A DNA stretch of 64,000 nt from JABDKJ01 sp964609215 (lineage in GTDB: Bacteria > Bacteroidota > Bacteroidia > Flavobacteriales_D > JABDKJ01). The stretch is taken from positions 186,001 to 250,000 of the forward strand of contig CAZSQZ010000004.1 of the NCBI GenBank assembly GCA_964609215.1. The letters run 5' to 3'. Below, piece by piece: positions 26,394 through 35,691 of this stretch. The position numbers and the translations under genes are program-made. The first letter of the stretch is position 1, and each line of letters starts with the position of its first letter. The notes under the pieces are model-generated. The model did not search any database. It was not told where the DNA came from and saw nothing but the letters and a program-made list of their open reading frames with translations.

Positions 26394-28832
26394 CTTTAAT
26401 TCATTGTAATCTATGAAGTAAAGCAATCTTAAACTGAAACTATTAAGCTGATCACTATTCAAAACATAGTTTAAGTTATCTAAATACTGAGTTCTTAAAA
26501 TTGGATCAGAAGTGAAAATATTGTTTTTCCAGACAAAACTTAACTCACTTCCAGGTGTAAACGTCCACGTAAATTGTGTATCAATAGTAAAGGCATTGAA
26601 ATTATTATTCTCTAATGAAACACCGTCACTATTCAATCCCGTATAGCTGGTAGAAGTAAATTTACCATCCTCATCTAAAGCATAAAAAGAATCATATTCT
26701 ACGGTACTCCAATAGTATCTTCCTCTAAAAGTGATACCCATTAAAGGACTAAATATATATCTGAAATTCAGTGTTGTAATTTGCTCTTCCCTATCTCGCA
26801 CACCAAAAACAATCGCACCATCACTCAGCTGTTCTGCCCAGCCTTCGTCATTAAACAACTTGAAAAGTGTGTATCCTCCATTGATAAAAAACTTATCCGT
26901 AACTCTAATTCGCGGTCTAAACTCAATGAAATTATTATACCTTCCTACATCGTTAAACCTTCGAACTCCAAATTCGATATCTCCAGCAAAGCGCTTTCTA
27001 TAATCAGAAGAAATAAATCCGCTTACTCTCCAATTTTTGGGATACTCATAAAAGCGTCCAGCAACTCTGGGTTCAAAAAAGTCGAATGTCTCTATGGGTT
27101 CAAAACGGCCATTGAGACCAAATGCGGTGAATCCTCTTGTCATTGCAAAAGTGGACCAGTTGATAGCGAAATCAGCGAAGTGATTTGGAATAATATTTCT
27201 AGAGTAATTACTTGAAATGTTATAACTCAATCTATTAAACTTGCCTATGGGTTCCAGCGTTCGCCAAGAGTAAAAAGAATTTATCGAACTAAAATTTCTT
27301 TGAAAGTTGATACCCAAATCATTAGGATCATATTGTCTCCCAACCCGCTGAAAACGTATTCCATAATTTGCATTTCCCGCTATATTATCCAGAGCTATCC
27401 ACATGCTACTTCCCAAATCCGTACTATCAGAATAATATTTTTGGCTAAGCACAGCAGTTCCATTTACAACCCATTCGTTCTTCTTGTCTGGCAACCTAAA
27501 TTGCGTTCCAGTAACATTTGCATCGTAAGTAGATCCCGATCTAAATACACTGGTATTAATTAAAGAAACCGAAGCATTTGTCCATAGGTTTTGGTCAAAT
27601 ACAAAAACATTATAATTGGTTAACGGATCTGTTAATATATCTCTAGTTTGACCACTTTCAGTATTTATTATTGTGGCATTTGTCTCACTTGTTACCGCAT
27701 TAAAAACACCAACCCCCAATCCCTTTTCTGTTCTTCCTGATACTTTGGCCGCATTTATCAATTGGCTTTTAGCAGGATTGTTAATGATCGAATCAGAGGC
27801 ATTCAAATTGGCAGCTACATTATGGAAGTTAATCGGTGTCCCGCCAATTCTTCTGGTAAAGAAAATATCCGCCTTATTGAACAGTTCAGTACCTTCAATA
27901 AAAAATTGTCTATTCTCATCAAAGACTACCTCAAAAGGTGTAAGATTCAAGACTTGATTATCTGAAACAACCTGACCGAAATCTGGAACCAATGTCATGT
28001 CCAAGGTGAATGCATCATTAATTCCGTACTTCACATCCAAACCTCCAATTAAAGATCGACTCCAATTACTTTTATCCTGCTCATTTATTGGAAAATGTTC
28101 TGCGTAATAAGAAACGTATGGAAATAAAAATAGACGGGTTGGAGGTTCAATATCTTTTATACCTTTCGTTAAGCCATATTGTCCAAACCATGTTCCAATA
28201 GCCGGATCCATCTCAGACCACCAGGACTGCTCTCTTGTTCTCCTAATACTTCTGGTAAAGTTTACATGCCAAACCTGCTCTTCGCCTTCCGCAAAACGCA
28301 TCGCAGAATAAGGAATTTTCATTTCCGCATACCAACCATTTTCCGCAATCCTCACTTCACTCAACCATACTGCATTCCATCCACGATCACTATCATCATC
28401 AGAAAACTTAGTATCGAATTGTACTCCAGATGCAGTAACTCCATACTCTACACCATTTAAACCATCTTGGTAGAAATCAAATGATACTGCGAAAAAATCG
28501 GTATTACCGACATTATCTCTCAAGGTCATCTCCCTCAAAATACTATCGGGATAATTGTCTGGCATGAAGACGCCTATATAGACTGCTTCATCATCGTACA
28601 ACATCTTTACTTGGGTATCAAACATTGGGATTTGACCAGGATTGGGGTCTCTTGTGATAAATTTATCCGCTATTTCAGCCTTTTCCCATCCTGGCTCATC
28701 TAGTATTCCATCAATATCGATTTTGCTGTCTATTCGACTTGCATTTACTTCTCTCTTCTTCTTTTCCTGAGCAATACTAAGAAAAGAAGTAAGAATAAAA
28801 ATCAATATGAGACTAGTAGACCTAATAGTCAT
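26382..28832 (-). CDS. DUF5916 outer-membrane protein with CBM9-like N-terminal domain
   Basis: The 816-residue protein has a signal peptide (to LSIAQ). Residues ~28-215 form a family 9 carbohydrate-binding-like domain (IDIDGILDEPGWEKAE, VKMLYDDEAVYIGVFM, GWYAEMKIPYSAMRF, VWHVNFTRSIRR). The rest is the DUF5916 barrel-like region (PFVVFDENRQFFIEG-type segment PFEVVFDENRQFFIEG, FFTRRIGGTP, KVSGRTEKGLGVGVFNAVT) ending LRLLYFIDYNELKSKL. The family is widespread in Bacteroidota; no biochemical function is established. The two halves and the full length are typical. It is convergent with the GNAT gene. Confidence 0.93.
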   Translation of the reverse strand: MTIRSTSLILIFILTSFLSIAQEKKKREVNASRIDSKIDIDGILDEPGWEKAEIADKFITRDPNPGQIPMFDTQVKMLYDDEAVYIGVFMPDNYPDSILREMTLRDNVGNTDFFAVSFDFYQDGLNGVEYGVTASGVQFDTKFSDDDSDRGWNAVWLSEVRIAENGWYAEMKIPYSAMRFAEGEEQVWHVNFTRSIRRTREQSWWSEMDPAIGTWFGQYGLTKGIKDIEPPTRLFLFPYVSYYAEHFPINEQDKSNWSRSLIGGLDVKYGINDAFTLDMTLVPDFGQVVSDNQVLNLTPFEVVFDENRQFFIEGTELFNKADIFFTRRIGGTPINFHNVAANLNASDSIINNPAKSQLINAAKVSGRTEKGLGVGVFNAVTSETNATIINTESGQTRDILTDPLTNYNVFVFDQNLWTNASVSLINTSVFRSGSTYDANVTGTQFRLPDKKNEWVVNGTAVLSQKYYSDSTDLGSSMWIALDNIAGNANYGIRFQRVGRQYDPNDLGINFQRNFSSINSFYSWRTLEPIGKFNRLSYNISSNYSRNIIPNHFADFAINWSTFAMTRGFTAFGLNGRFEPIETFDFFEPRVAGRFYEYPKNWRVSGFISSDYRKRFAGDIEFGVRRFNDVGRYNNFIEFRPRIRVTDKFFINGGYTLFKLFNDEGWAEQLSDGAIVFGVRDREEQITTLNFRYIFSPLMGITFRGRYYWSTVEYDSFYALDEDGKFTSTSYTGLNSDGVSLENNNFNAFTIDTQFTWTFTPGSELSFVWKNNIFTSDPILRTQYLDNLNYVLNSDQLNSFSLRLLYFIDYNELKSKL

Positions 28833-28909
28833 TTTTTAAAATACAAATCTAGGTGTAAAGAACATATCGTGAGAACAAAATATGTTAAATGGTAAATGCT
28901 TTTTGTGAA

Positions 28910-29404
28910 TTAAGGGTTCAGCTGTATAGACTCAGAAATCCTATCTTTATTCATCATTAAAGTATGAGGCCTCCCTTCGGATTTTCCGTAATAAACAATA
29001 TTCTGCTGTCCCTCATACTCGTTAACCAAAATGGTGTTTTCAATTTTAATTTCAGAAGGTTGATCTACATCAAAAACTTCAAAAAAAGTCCAAACGGCAT
29101 CTCGTTTTTCCATTTCATGGCCTAAGTATTCAAGAACCTTTTCCTCACCATCCACATTAATCACAAAATGTTCTTTTATATAGGCATTTAAGTATTGACC
29201 GCACTTTTCATTTTCGTTGATTTCCCCAATATTCAGTTTCACCCCCTCTTTCTCTTCAATCACTCTTTCAATATCGTCTGCAAAGATTTTAAGACTTACT
29301 TCCAAAGATTTCGATTGATCATTATAATCTATCTCCGTGATACTTACATAAAAATCGTGAGCAACAAACACACTGCACAGAAAAAGGGAAAAAAGCAATT
29401 TCAT
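28910..29404 (-). CDS. DUF6702 family protein
   Basis: From the ATG at 29404 the protein has 164 residues with a signal peptide (MKLLFSLFLCSVFVAHDFY). It matches DUF6702 by HDFYVSITEIDYNDQSKSLEVSLKIFADDIERVIEE and, at the end, EYEGQQNIVYYGKSEGRPHTLMMNKD. A perfect minus-strand -7 box TATTTTTG (29438-29445) gives a ~27-nt leader and argues against the longer start at 29431. In Bacteroidota DUF6702 genes often neighbour M1 metallopeptidase genes, as here (divergent). Role unknown. Confidence 0.85.
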   Translation of the reverse strand: MKLLFSLFLCSVFVAHDFYVSITEIDYNDQSKSLEVSLKIFADDIERVIEEKEGVKLNIGEINENEKCGQYLNAYIKEHFVINVDGEEKVLEYLGHEMEKRDAVWTFFEVFDVDQPSEIKIENTILVNEYEGQQNIVYYGKSEGRPHTLMMNKDRISESIQLNP

Positions 29405-29437
29405 AGAGTAAAAATAAGCATTGATTGGCAATTACCT

Positions 29438-29445
29438 CAAAAATA
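29438..29445 (-). promoter_or_regulatory. -7 box of the DUF6702 gene (TATTTTTG)
   Basis: A perfect TAnnTTTG on the minus strand, 34 bp before the ATG at 29404. It lies in the gap shared with the divergent M1 peptidase gene. Confidence 0.5.
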
Positions 29446-29517
29446 TCTGTTTTCCTCTTCGGAATTAAACTGAAAAACCAACAAGTTTCTTTATTTTCAC
29501 CAGCAAATTTTGAGAGG

Positions 29518-31827
29518 ATGAAATACATTGTTAGTTGCATTTTGAGTTCGTTAGTATTTATTTCTGCTTACTCCCAAGAGTATAATAATAACAAGTTCAA
29601 ACAACTTTATCAGGAATTACCTACACCTAATAATTTTAGAACGGCATCTGGAGCTCCAGGTCATGAATATTGGCAGCAAAGAGCCGACTACGTTATGGAT
29701 ATTCGATTAGATGATGAAGAACAAAAAATCTACGGAGAAGAAACCATTACATATTGGAACAACTCACCAGATGAACTTAGCTATGTTTGGGTGCAGCTCG
29801 ATCAAAACGTAAGGGCAAAGGATTCTGACAGACAGAAAATAAGTACCTATTCTATTAATAGCAGAATGCGCTTTGGAGAACTCAACCGAATGATGAATGA
29901 TTTCGATGGTGGATTTAAAATCGAACATGTTAAAGATGCTTCGGGTAATGACATGAATTACACCGTCAATAAGACAATGATGCGTATTGATTTAGCTAAA
30001 ACATTGGCTCCAAAATCTAAAACTCAAATAAAAATTAAGTGGTGGTATAATATCAATGATAGAATGAAGATTGGTGGCAGAAGTGGCTATGAGTATTTTG
30101 AGGAGGAAGACAACTATCTTTATACTATAGCCCAGTTCTATCCCAGAATGGCGGTTTATTGCGATAACGAAGGATGGCAAAACAAACAGTTTTTGGGGAA
30201 TGGAGAGTTTACTTTAAACTTTGGTAATTACACAGTAAATCTGACTGTTCCTAGCGACCATGTGGTTGCTTCTACTGGGACATTGCAAAATCCTAAAAGT
30301 GTTCTTACGTCTACACAGCAAAAGAGACTTGCTAAATCAAAAACGTCTGACAAACCTGTACTTATAATAACGCAAGAAGAGGCAGAGAAAAATGAAAGTA
30401 CTAAGGAGAAAGGCACCAAAACTTGGACCTTTAAAGCCAACAATGTTAGAGACTTTGGTTGGGCATCTTCTAGAAAATTTATTTGGGACGCGCAAGGTGT
30501 TCCTTTAAGTGGCAAGACCGTAATGGCTATGTCCTATTATCCCAAGGAAGGAAATCCACTTTGGGAAAAATACAGTACGGCTGCAGTAGTTCAAACCCTA
30601 AAGACGTATTCAAAACACACCTTTGATTATCCCTACCCAAAAGCCATTTCAGTTAATGCTAAAAGTATTGGAATGGAGTATCCAATGATCTGTTTCAATT
30701 TTGGAAGGCCAGAAAAAGATGGCACTTATGGAGAAAGAACTAAGTATGGAATGATTGGAGTGATTATTCATGAAGTAGGACATAACTGGTTCCCAATGAT
30801 AGTGAGCTCGGATGAAAGACAATGGACATGGATGGATGAAGGATTGAACACATTCTGCCAGTATCTTACTGAACAAGAGTTCCAAAGAGATTATCCTTCA
30901 AGAAGAGGTGAGCCAAGAAATATTGTGAACTATATGAAAGGTGATAAATCTAGAATATCGCCCATTATGACTAATTCTGAGAGCATTCATCAATTTGGAA
31001 ATAACGCATACGGAAAACCTGCAACTGCATTAAATATTTTAAGAGAAACAATAATGGGCAGGGAATTATTTGACTTTGCATTTAAAGAATATGCAAATAG
31101 ATGGAAATTTAAACACCCCACTCCTGCTGATTTTTTCAGAACAATGGAAGATGCTTCTGCTGTTGATTTGGACTGGTTTTGGAGAGGATGGTTCTTTACA
31201 AATGATGCTGTTGATCTTTCATTAGATGCTGTTGCTTGGTATCAAATTGACACCAAAAATCCAGAAGCAGAAATGGCTTTCGACAAGGAAATGAAATCTA
31301 AGGAATCACCAAGTATTACATCTGAACGAAACGTTACTGACATTCCAAAAACAATGGTTGAGGAAAATCCTGAATTGGAAGATTTTTATACCAAAAGAGA
31401 TGTTTACGAACCTAATGCATTAGATTTTGAGGACTATCAAAAATACCTTTCTCGTTTAAGTGAAGAGGAAAAAGAAATCATCAATTCCGGTAAGAACTTT
31501 TATCAATTGACTTTCTCTAATGTGGGAGGGTTGGTTATGCCGTTAATTATTGAGTTTACTTACACAGATGGTAGTAAGGAAATACAGACCATTCCTGCTG
31601 AAATATGGAGAAAGGGAGAAGAAACCCTTTCAAAAGTATTTATTCTGGAAAAAGAAGTGCAATCGGTGACACTTGATCCTTATCAGCAAACTGCAGATAT
31701 TGATTTGAGTAATAATTACTGGCCTCCAAGAGCTTTGCCTAGTAAATTTGAGATTTTTAAGGGTAGACAAGGAGGAGGCGAAAACCCTATGCAAAGAGAC
31801 AGAAGAGCCAAAGAGAACGAGAAATAG
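29518..31827 (+). CDS. M1-family zinc metallopeptidase
   Basis: From the ATG at 29518 (MKYIVSCILSSLVFISAYSQ, a signal peptide) the protein has 769 residues. The zinc site is HEVGH (418-422) with the third ligand E441 in WMDEGLN, exactly the HEXXH-X18-E spacing of family M1. The exopeptidase motif GxMEN reads GMEYP here (SIGMEYPMICF), as in many Bacteroidota M1 members. An N-terminal beta domain (~40-260) precedes the catalytic domain. An upstream start at 29425 would mask the signal peptide. It probably degrades peptides in the periplasm or at the surface. A lysine-, glutamate-rich insertion is near residue 310. Confidence 0.92.
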   Translation: MKYIVSCILSSLVFISAYSQEYNNNKFKQLYQELPTPNNFRTASGAPGHEYWQQRADYVMDIRLDDEEQKIYGEETITYWNNSPDELSYVWVQLDQNVRAKDSDRQKISTYSINSRMRFGELNRMMNDFDGGFKIEHVKDASGNDMNYTVNKTMMRIDLAKTLAPKSKTQIKIKWWYNINDRMKIGGRSGYEYFEEEDNYLYTIAQFYPRMAVYCDNEGWQNKQFLGNGEFTLNFGNYTVNLTVPSDHVVASTGTLQNPKSVLTSTQQKRLAKSKTSDKPVLIITQEEAEKNESTKEKGTKTWTFKANNVRDFGWASSRKFIWDAQGVPLSGKTVMAMSYYPKEGNPLWEKYSTAAVVQTLKTYSKHTFDYPYPKAISVNAKSIGMEYPMICFNFGRPEKDGTYGERTKYGMIGVIIHEVGHNWFPMIVSSDERQWTWMDEGLNTFCQYLTEQEFQRDYPSRRGEPRNIVNYMKGDKSRISPIMTNSESIHQFGNNAYGKPATALNILRETIMGRELFDFAFKEYANRWKFKHPTPADFFRTMEDASAVDLDWFWRGWFFTNDAVDLSLDAVAWYQIDTKNPEAEMAFDKEMKSKESPSITSERNVTDIPKTMVEENPELEDFYTKRDVYEPNALDFEDYQKYLSRLSEEEKEIINSGKNFYQLTFSNVGGLVMPLIIEFTYTDGSKEIQTIPAEIWRKGEETLSKVFILEKEVQSVTLDPYQQTADIDLSNNYWPPRALPSKFEIFKGRQGGGENPMQRDRRAKENEK

Positions 31828-31946
31828 AAGGCTTGTACTCATTCATCTGATTTCCAACTTATTTAGGGCAAAAAATCTAACAATTTTTGCTTTCTAAGAC
31901 TTATCTTCGCAGCCCGAAATTGATTAACGATAAGAATTAGAACACA

Positions 31947-33170
31947 ATGAGTGGACAAAAGATTACAATAGAAAACGGCAAAATAAACGTACCTAACAAT
32001 CCTATTATTCCTTTTATAGAGGGAGACGGAATTGGACCTGATATTTGGGCTGCCTCAAAAAGAGTGCTGGATGCAGCAGTTGAAAAAGCCTATAATGGTG
32101 AAAGAAAAATTGAATGGTTAGAGGTTTACGCTGGTGAAAAAGCCAATAAGCATACAAACGAATGGTTGCCACAATCTACTCTTGACAATATCAAAGAACA
32201 TTTAGTTGCTATAAAAGGGCCATTGACTACTCCTGTTGGAGGAGGTATTCGTTCTTTAAACGTGGCTTTAAGACAAAAACTGGATCTTTACGCATGTGTA
32301 AGACCTGTGAGATGGTTTGAAGGGGTTCCTTCTCCAGTAAAATCACCAGAAAAAGTAGACATGGTAATCTTTAGAGAAAACACTGAAGATATCTATGCTG
32401 GAATAGAATGGGAAAACGGAACTGCGGAAAATGATAAGGTAAAAAAATTCTTAATGGAAGAGATGGGAGTTACCGGAATTCGCTTTCCTAACTCATGCTC
32501 TTTAGGTGTTAAACCAGTTTCGGTTGAAGGGACAGAAAGATTAGTCAGGTCTGCCATTAAATATGCCATTGAGGAAAAAAGAGATTCTGTAACTCTGGTT
32601 CATAAAGGAAACATCATGAAGTTTACAGAGGGTAAATTCAAGGAATGGGGCTATCAATTATCTAAGAAAGAATTTGGTGCTCAAGACTTGGATGGTGGAC
32701 CTTGGCAAGTGATTGATAATAATGGTCATAAATTGATTATAAAAGACGTTATCGCAGATGCATTCTTACAACAAATCCTATTGAGACCTGCAGAATACGA
32801 AGTTATTGCAACACTTAACTTAAATGGAGATTATATCTCAGATGCGCTAGCTGCTGCGGTAGGTGGTATCGGAATTGCTCCTGGAGCAAATATCAATTAC
32901 GAATCTGGGATAGCGATTTTTGAAGCTACGCATGGAACCGCTCCTAAGTATGCCGGACAAGATAAGGTAAACCCATCTTCTGTGATTCTATCAGGTGTTA
33001 TGATGTTGGATTATATGGGATGGAAGGAAGCTGGCAACTTAATTGTAAAAGGAATCGAAGGAGCCATTGAAAATAAAACAGTCACCTATGATTTCGAAAG
33101 ATTAATGGAAAATGCTACACTTCTTAAGTGTTCCGAATTTGGAGAGGCTATAGTTAAGCACATGGCTTAG
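31947..33170 (+). CDS. icd: NADP-dependent isocitrate dehydrogenase
   Basis: The enzyme converts isocitrate to 2-oxoglutarate and CO2 with NADP. The 407-residue protein shows PFIEGDGIGPDIW, the substrate-binding SLNVALRQKLDLYACVRPVRWF (part: SLNVALRQ), FRENTEDIYAGIEW, and the metal/NADP region NLNGDYISDALAAAVGG with IFEATHGTAPKYAG. It is of the E. coli Icd type. The -7-like TATCTTCG is at 31902-31909; a terminator follows. With aconitase it provides two consecutive TCA steps in this window, but the genes are 14 kb apart. Confidence 0.97.
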   Translation: MSGQKITIENGKINVPNNPIIPFIEGDGIGPDIWAASKRVLDAAVEKAYNGERKIEWLEVYAGEKANKHTNEWLPQSTLDNIKEHLVAIKGPLTTPVGGGIRSLNVALRQKLDLYACVRPVRWFEGVPSPVKSPEKVDMVIFRENTEDIYAGIEWENGTAENDKVKKFLMEEMGVTGIRFPNSCSLGVKPVSVEGTERLVRSAIKYAIEEKRDSVTLVHKGNIMKFTEGKFKEWGYQLSKKEFGAQDLDGGPWQVIDNNGHKLIIKDVIADAFLQQILLRPAEYEVIATLNLNGDYISDALAAAVGGIGIAPGANINYESGIAIFEATHGTAPKYAGQDKVNPSSVILSGVMMLDYMGWKEAGNLIVKGIEGAIENKTVTYDFERLMENATLLKCSEFGEAIVKHMA

Positions 33171-33188
33171 TTTTATTAAAAACATTCA

Positions 33189-33232
33189 AAAAACCGCTGG
33201 TTTCAATTAGATTCTAGCGGTTTTTGCTTTTT
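33189..33232 (+). terminator. Rho-independent terminator after icd
   Basis: A 12-bp stem (33189-33200 AAAAACCGCTGG with 33214-33225 CTAGCGGTTTTT, one G-U pair) with a 13-nt loop and downstream T-rich sequence lies 18 bp after the icd stop codon. Confidence 0.88.
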
Positions 33233-33295
33233 AATAGTTGCTGTTTTTGTATGAGGTAATTCAATTATAGGCCAGTAAATTCATCAAAAATTGAA

Positions 33296-34249
33296 ATGAA
33301 AAAAATTTATCCTCTTCTAGTCTTTTTAATTTCAATCTATTCTATTCAAGCTCAAATAATTACTGAGGGGCTTAGCCATTTCTATCCTTTTAATGGTTCG
33401 CCAGATGATATTGAATATAATAATGATGCCATTATTGTTGGTGATGTCGAACTCACTGAAGACAGGTTTGGTTTCGAAAATTGTGCATATTCTTTTGGTG
33501 GGCAGGAAACTTCGTTAATGCTTGTTCAAGGCTGTTGTGGTTTTCAAGTTAGCCCAGATAGCAGTTTTTCTGTAAGCCTTTGGTATCAATATGGTTCTGA
33601 TGACCCTGGTGATTTTGAACATTTGTTCTATAGAGGATGGGATCCTACAGATTCTGTTTCCTTCGGAGTTTCACTTTTTGACTTGAATACACCCCTCATG
33701 TATTCCTATAATAATTCTTTATGGTGTGATCAATCTTTAATTAGCTTTCCAAACGATAGTTCTTGGCATCATTTAGCAATGGTATTTGAGCCCAACCATT
33801 GGAAGATGTATTTTGACAATCAATTGGGAGCTGAATTATCAGGTAACACAGCGAATATTCACTTTATGATTGCCGATATCTATTTTGGAACTTCATTTCA
33901 AGGAAACTTAGATGATATTGCTTTTTACAATAAAGCACTAAACGAAACTGAAATAACTCAATTATACAATGCACCCAGTTCTTGTACCACAGGGCTAAAT
34001 GATTTAGATCTGGAACTCGACATTAACATTTATCCAAATCCCTCTTCAGATGTTTTAACTATTGATTTGAAAGGATTGGAGATCAGCAATTTTGAAATTA
34101 TCAATGCTGAAGGAAAAGAAGTACAAAAGGGAAGCATTAACTCGCAGATTATAAATGTTGAATTGAACAATTTATCTTCAGGGCTATATACCATTCGTCT
34201 TCTTAATAAGGAACAATATCTTGGTTTCAAAAGCTTTATAGTGAACTAA
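33296..34249 (+). CDS. LamG-domain protein with T9SS type A sorting domain
   Basis: The 317-residue protein has a signal peptide (MKKIYPLLVFLISIYSIQAQ). Residues ~25-225 form a LamG-like jelly roll (FYPFNGSPDDIEYNNDA, FSVSLWYQYG, SWHHLAMVFEPNHWKMYFDNQ, GNLDDIAFYNKALNETEI). The C-terminal 80 residues (DINIYPNPSSDVLTIDL, FEIINAEGKEVQKG, NLSSGLYTIRLLN, KSFIVN) are a canonical T9SS type A sorting domain. It is a secreted or surface-attached, possibly carbohydrate-binding, protein. It is independent of the flanking genes. Confidence 0.9.
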   Translation: MKKIYPLLVFLISIYSIQAQIITEGLSHFYPFNGSPDDIEYNNDAIIVGDVELTEDRFGFENCAYSFGGQETSLMLVQGCCGFQVSPDSSFSVSLWYQYGSDDPGDFEHLFYRGWDPTDSVSFGVSLFDLNTPLMYSYNNSLWCDQSLISFPNDSSWHHLAMVFEPNHWKMYFDNQLGAELSGNTANIHFMIADIYFGTSFQGNLDDIAFYNKALNETEITQLYNAPSSCTTGLNDLDLELDINIYPNPSSDVLTIDLKGLEISNFEIINAEGKEVQKGSINSQIINVELNNLSSGLYTIRLLNKEQYLGFKSFIVN

Positions 34250-34270
34250 GATTTTTCCAAATTCAAAGAA

Positions 34271-34278
34271 TACCTTTG
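34271..34278 (+). promoter_or_regulatory. -7 box of the MATE transporter gene (TACCTTTG)
   Basis: A perfect TAnnTTTG. The TTG start codon at 34276 would overlap this box, so translation most likely begins at the ATG at 34288, ten bases after it. Confidence 0.6.
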
Positions 34279-34287
34279 GTGTCTCGG

Positions 34288-35601
34288 ATGAGAATCAGTA
34301 CCAAAGAAATAAATCGCTTAGCTATTCCAGCAATTATCTCAGGAATTGCAGAACCTATCATTTCTCTTGCAGACACCTATTTTGTTGGAAGTTTGGGGAC
34401 AGAAGCGCTTGCGGGTGTGGGTATTGCTACTTCTTTTTTTCTGCTCATTATTTGGATATTGGCCCAGACCAAAACAGCGGTTTCCGCCATAGTATCCAAT
34501 CACTTTGGACAAAATAAAGTATCAGATCTAAAAACATTTTTACCTCAAGCTTTATTGATTGTTATTATCCTTGGCTTTGTGGTTTACCTCCTTAGCTGTT
34601 TTTTTATACAACCCATTTTTAAGCTCTATGAAGCAAAAGATTTGGTTTTAGAAAATTGTATTGCTTATTACAAGATACGCTCAATAGGAATACCCATTGT
34701 TCTTGCAACCTTTGTCATTTTTGGAACTTATCGGGGAATGCAAAATACAAGTTGGGCTATGCAGATAAGCATATTTGGCGCATGCTTAAATGTTCTACTC
34801 GATTATATTCTAATAGTTGGAATTGAAGGTTGGCTTCCTTCCTACGGGATAGAAGGAGCTGCCTGGGCAAGCCTGATATCACAAATTGTAATGTTCTTTC
34901 TGGCCATTGTTTATTTACACAAAAACACTCCATTCAGATTTTATTTTTTTTCATTAAAAGCACACAAAGAATTACCGAAGTTATTTGGCTTAAGTTCGGC
35001 TCTTTTTGTAAGAACTATTTCCCTTAATGTTGCATATATGCTGGCCTTGAAATTTGCGACTGGTTATGGTGATCAACACAGTGCCGCTCAAACCATTGCC
35101 ATGACACTCTGGCTCTTTTGCAGTTTTTTTATTGATGGATATGCCAATGCAGGAAATGCTTTGAGCGGGAAATATATTGGAGCAAATCGAAAAGATTTAA
35201 TCTATCCTCTTGGAAAAAAACTGATCAAAATATCTGTGGGTATTTCACTAGTACTTTCTGCTTCATTTGCAATACTATATCCCTGGATAGCTTCTTTTTT
35301 TAAAGCAGAAGCGGATGTTATATTTATTTTCAATTCATTCTTTTGGTTAATTATCCTTTCCCAACCCATTAATGCAACAGCTTTTGCTCTTGACGGTGTT
35401 TTTAAGGGAATGGGTAGAGGTAATTTACTGATGATTAATTTGCTCATTGCTGCATTTTTAATCTTCTGTCCAATTTTATTTTTTCTAGATTCTATTGATT
35501 GGCAAATGTTTGCTATATGGCTTGCTTTTGTTGGCTTTATGATGAGCCGAGCTGTGCACTTATGGTATCATCTTAAGAAAGAATTTAAGCCCCTTGCTTG
35601 A
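34288..35601 (+). CDS. MATE-family multidrug/sodium antiporter
   Basis: From the ATG at 34288 the protein has 437 residues and twelve predicted membrane segments. N-terminal MATE features are LAIPAIISGIAEPIISLADTYFVGSLGTEALAGVGIATSFF; the region GASLNVLLDYILI-like (GACLNVLLDYILIVGI) and GIEGAAWASLISQ are typical DinF/NorM motifs. It likely exports cationic compounds using an ion gradient; substrate unknown. The TTG at 34276 is rejected because it falls in the -7 promoter box. Confidence 0.92.
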   Translation: MRISTKEINRLAIPAIISGIAEPIISLADTYFVGSLGTEALAGVGIATSFFLLIIWILAQTKTAVSAIVSNHFGQNKVSDLKTFLPQALLIVIILGFVVYLLSCFFIQPIFKLYEAKDLVLENCIAYYKIRSIGIPIVLATFVIFGTYRGMQNTSWAMQISIFGACLNVLLDYILIVGIEGWLPSYGIEGAAWASLISQIVMFFLAIVYLHKNTPFRFYFFSLKAHKELPKLFGLSSALFVRTISLNVAYMLALKFATGYGDQHSAAQTIAMTLWLFCSFFIDGYANAGNALSGKYIGANRKDLIYPLGKKLIKISVGISLVLSASFAILYPWIASFFKAEADVIFIFNSFFWLIILSQPINATAFALDGVFKGMGRGNLLMINLLIAAFLIFCPILFFLDSIDWQMFAIWLAFVGFMMSRAVHLWYHLKKEFKPLA

Positions 35602-35691
35602 CATGACTCATATTTCGCCTTAGCTTTACACCTCGAAACAACCCAAACTCCCCTTCTTCCATTTCCTACCAACGTGAGATTGAAGATTGTG

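Noticed and set aside
26781..27215. A 144-codon open frame on the plus strand within the DUF5916 gene
   Set aside because: It lies wholly antisense to a well-supported gene, is rich in Ser/Lys/Ile as expected of a shadow frame, and has no family resemblance.
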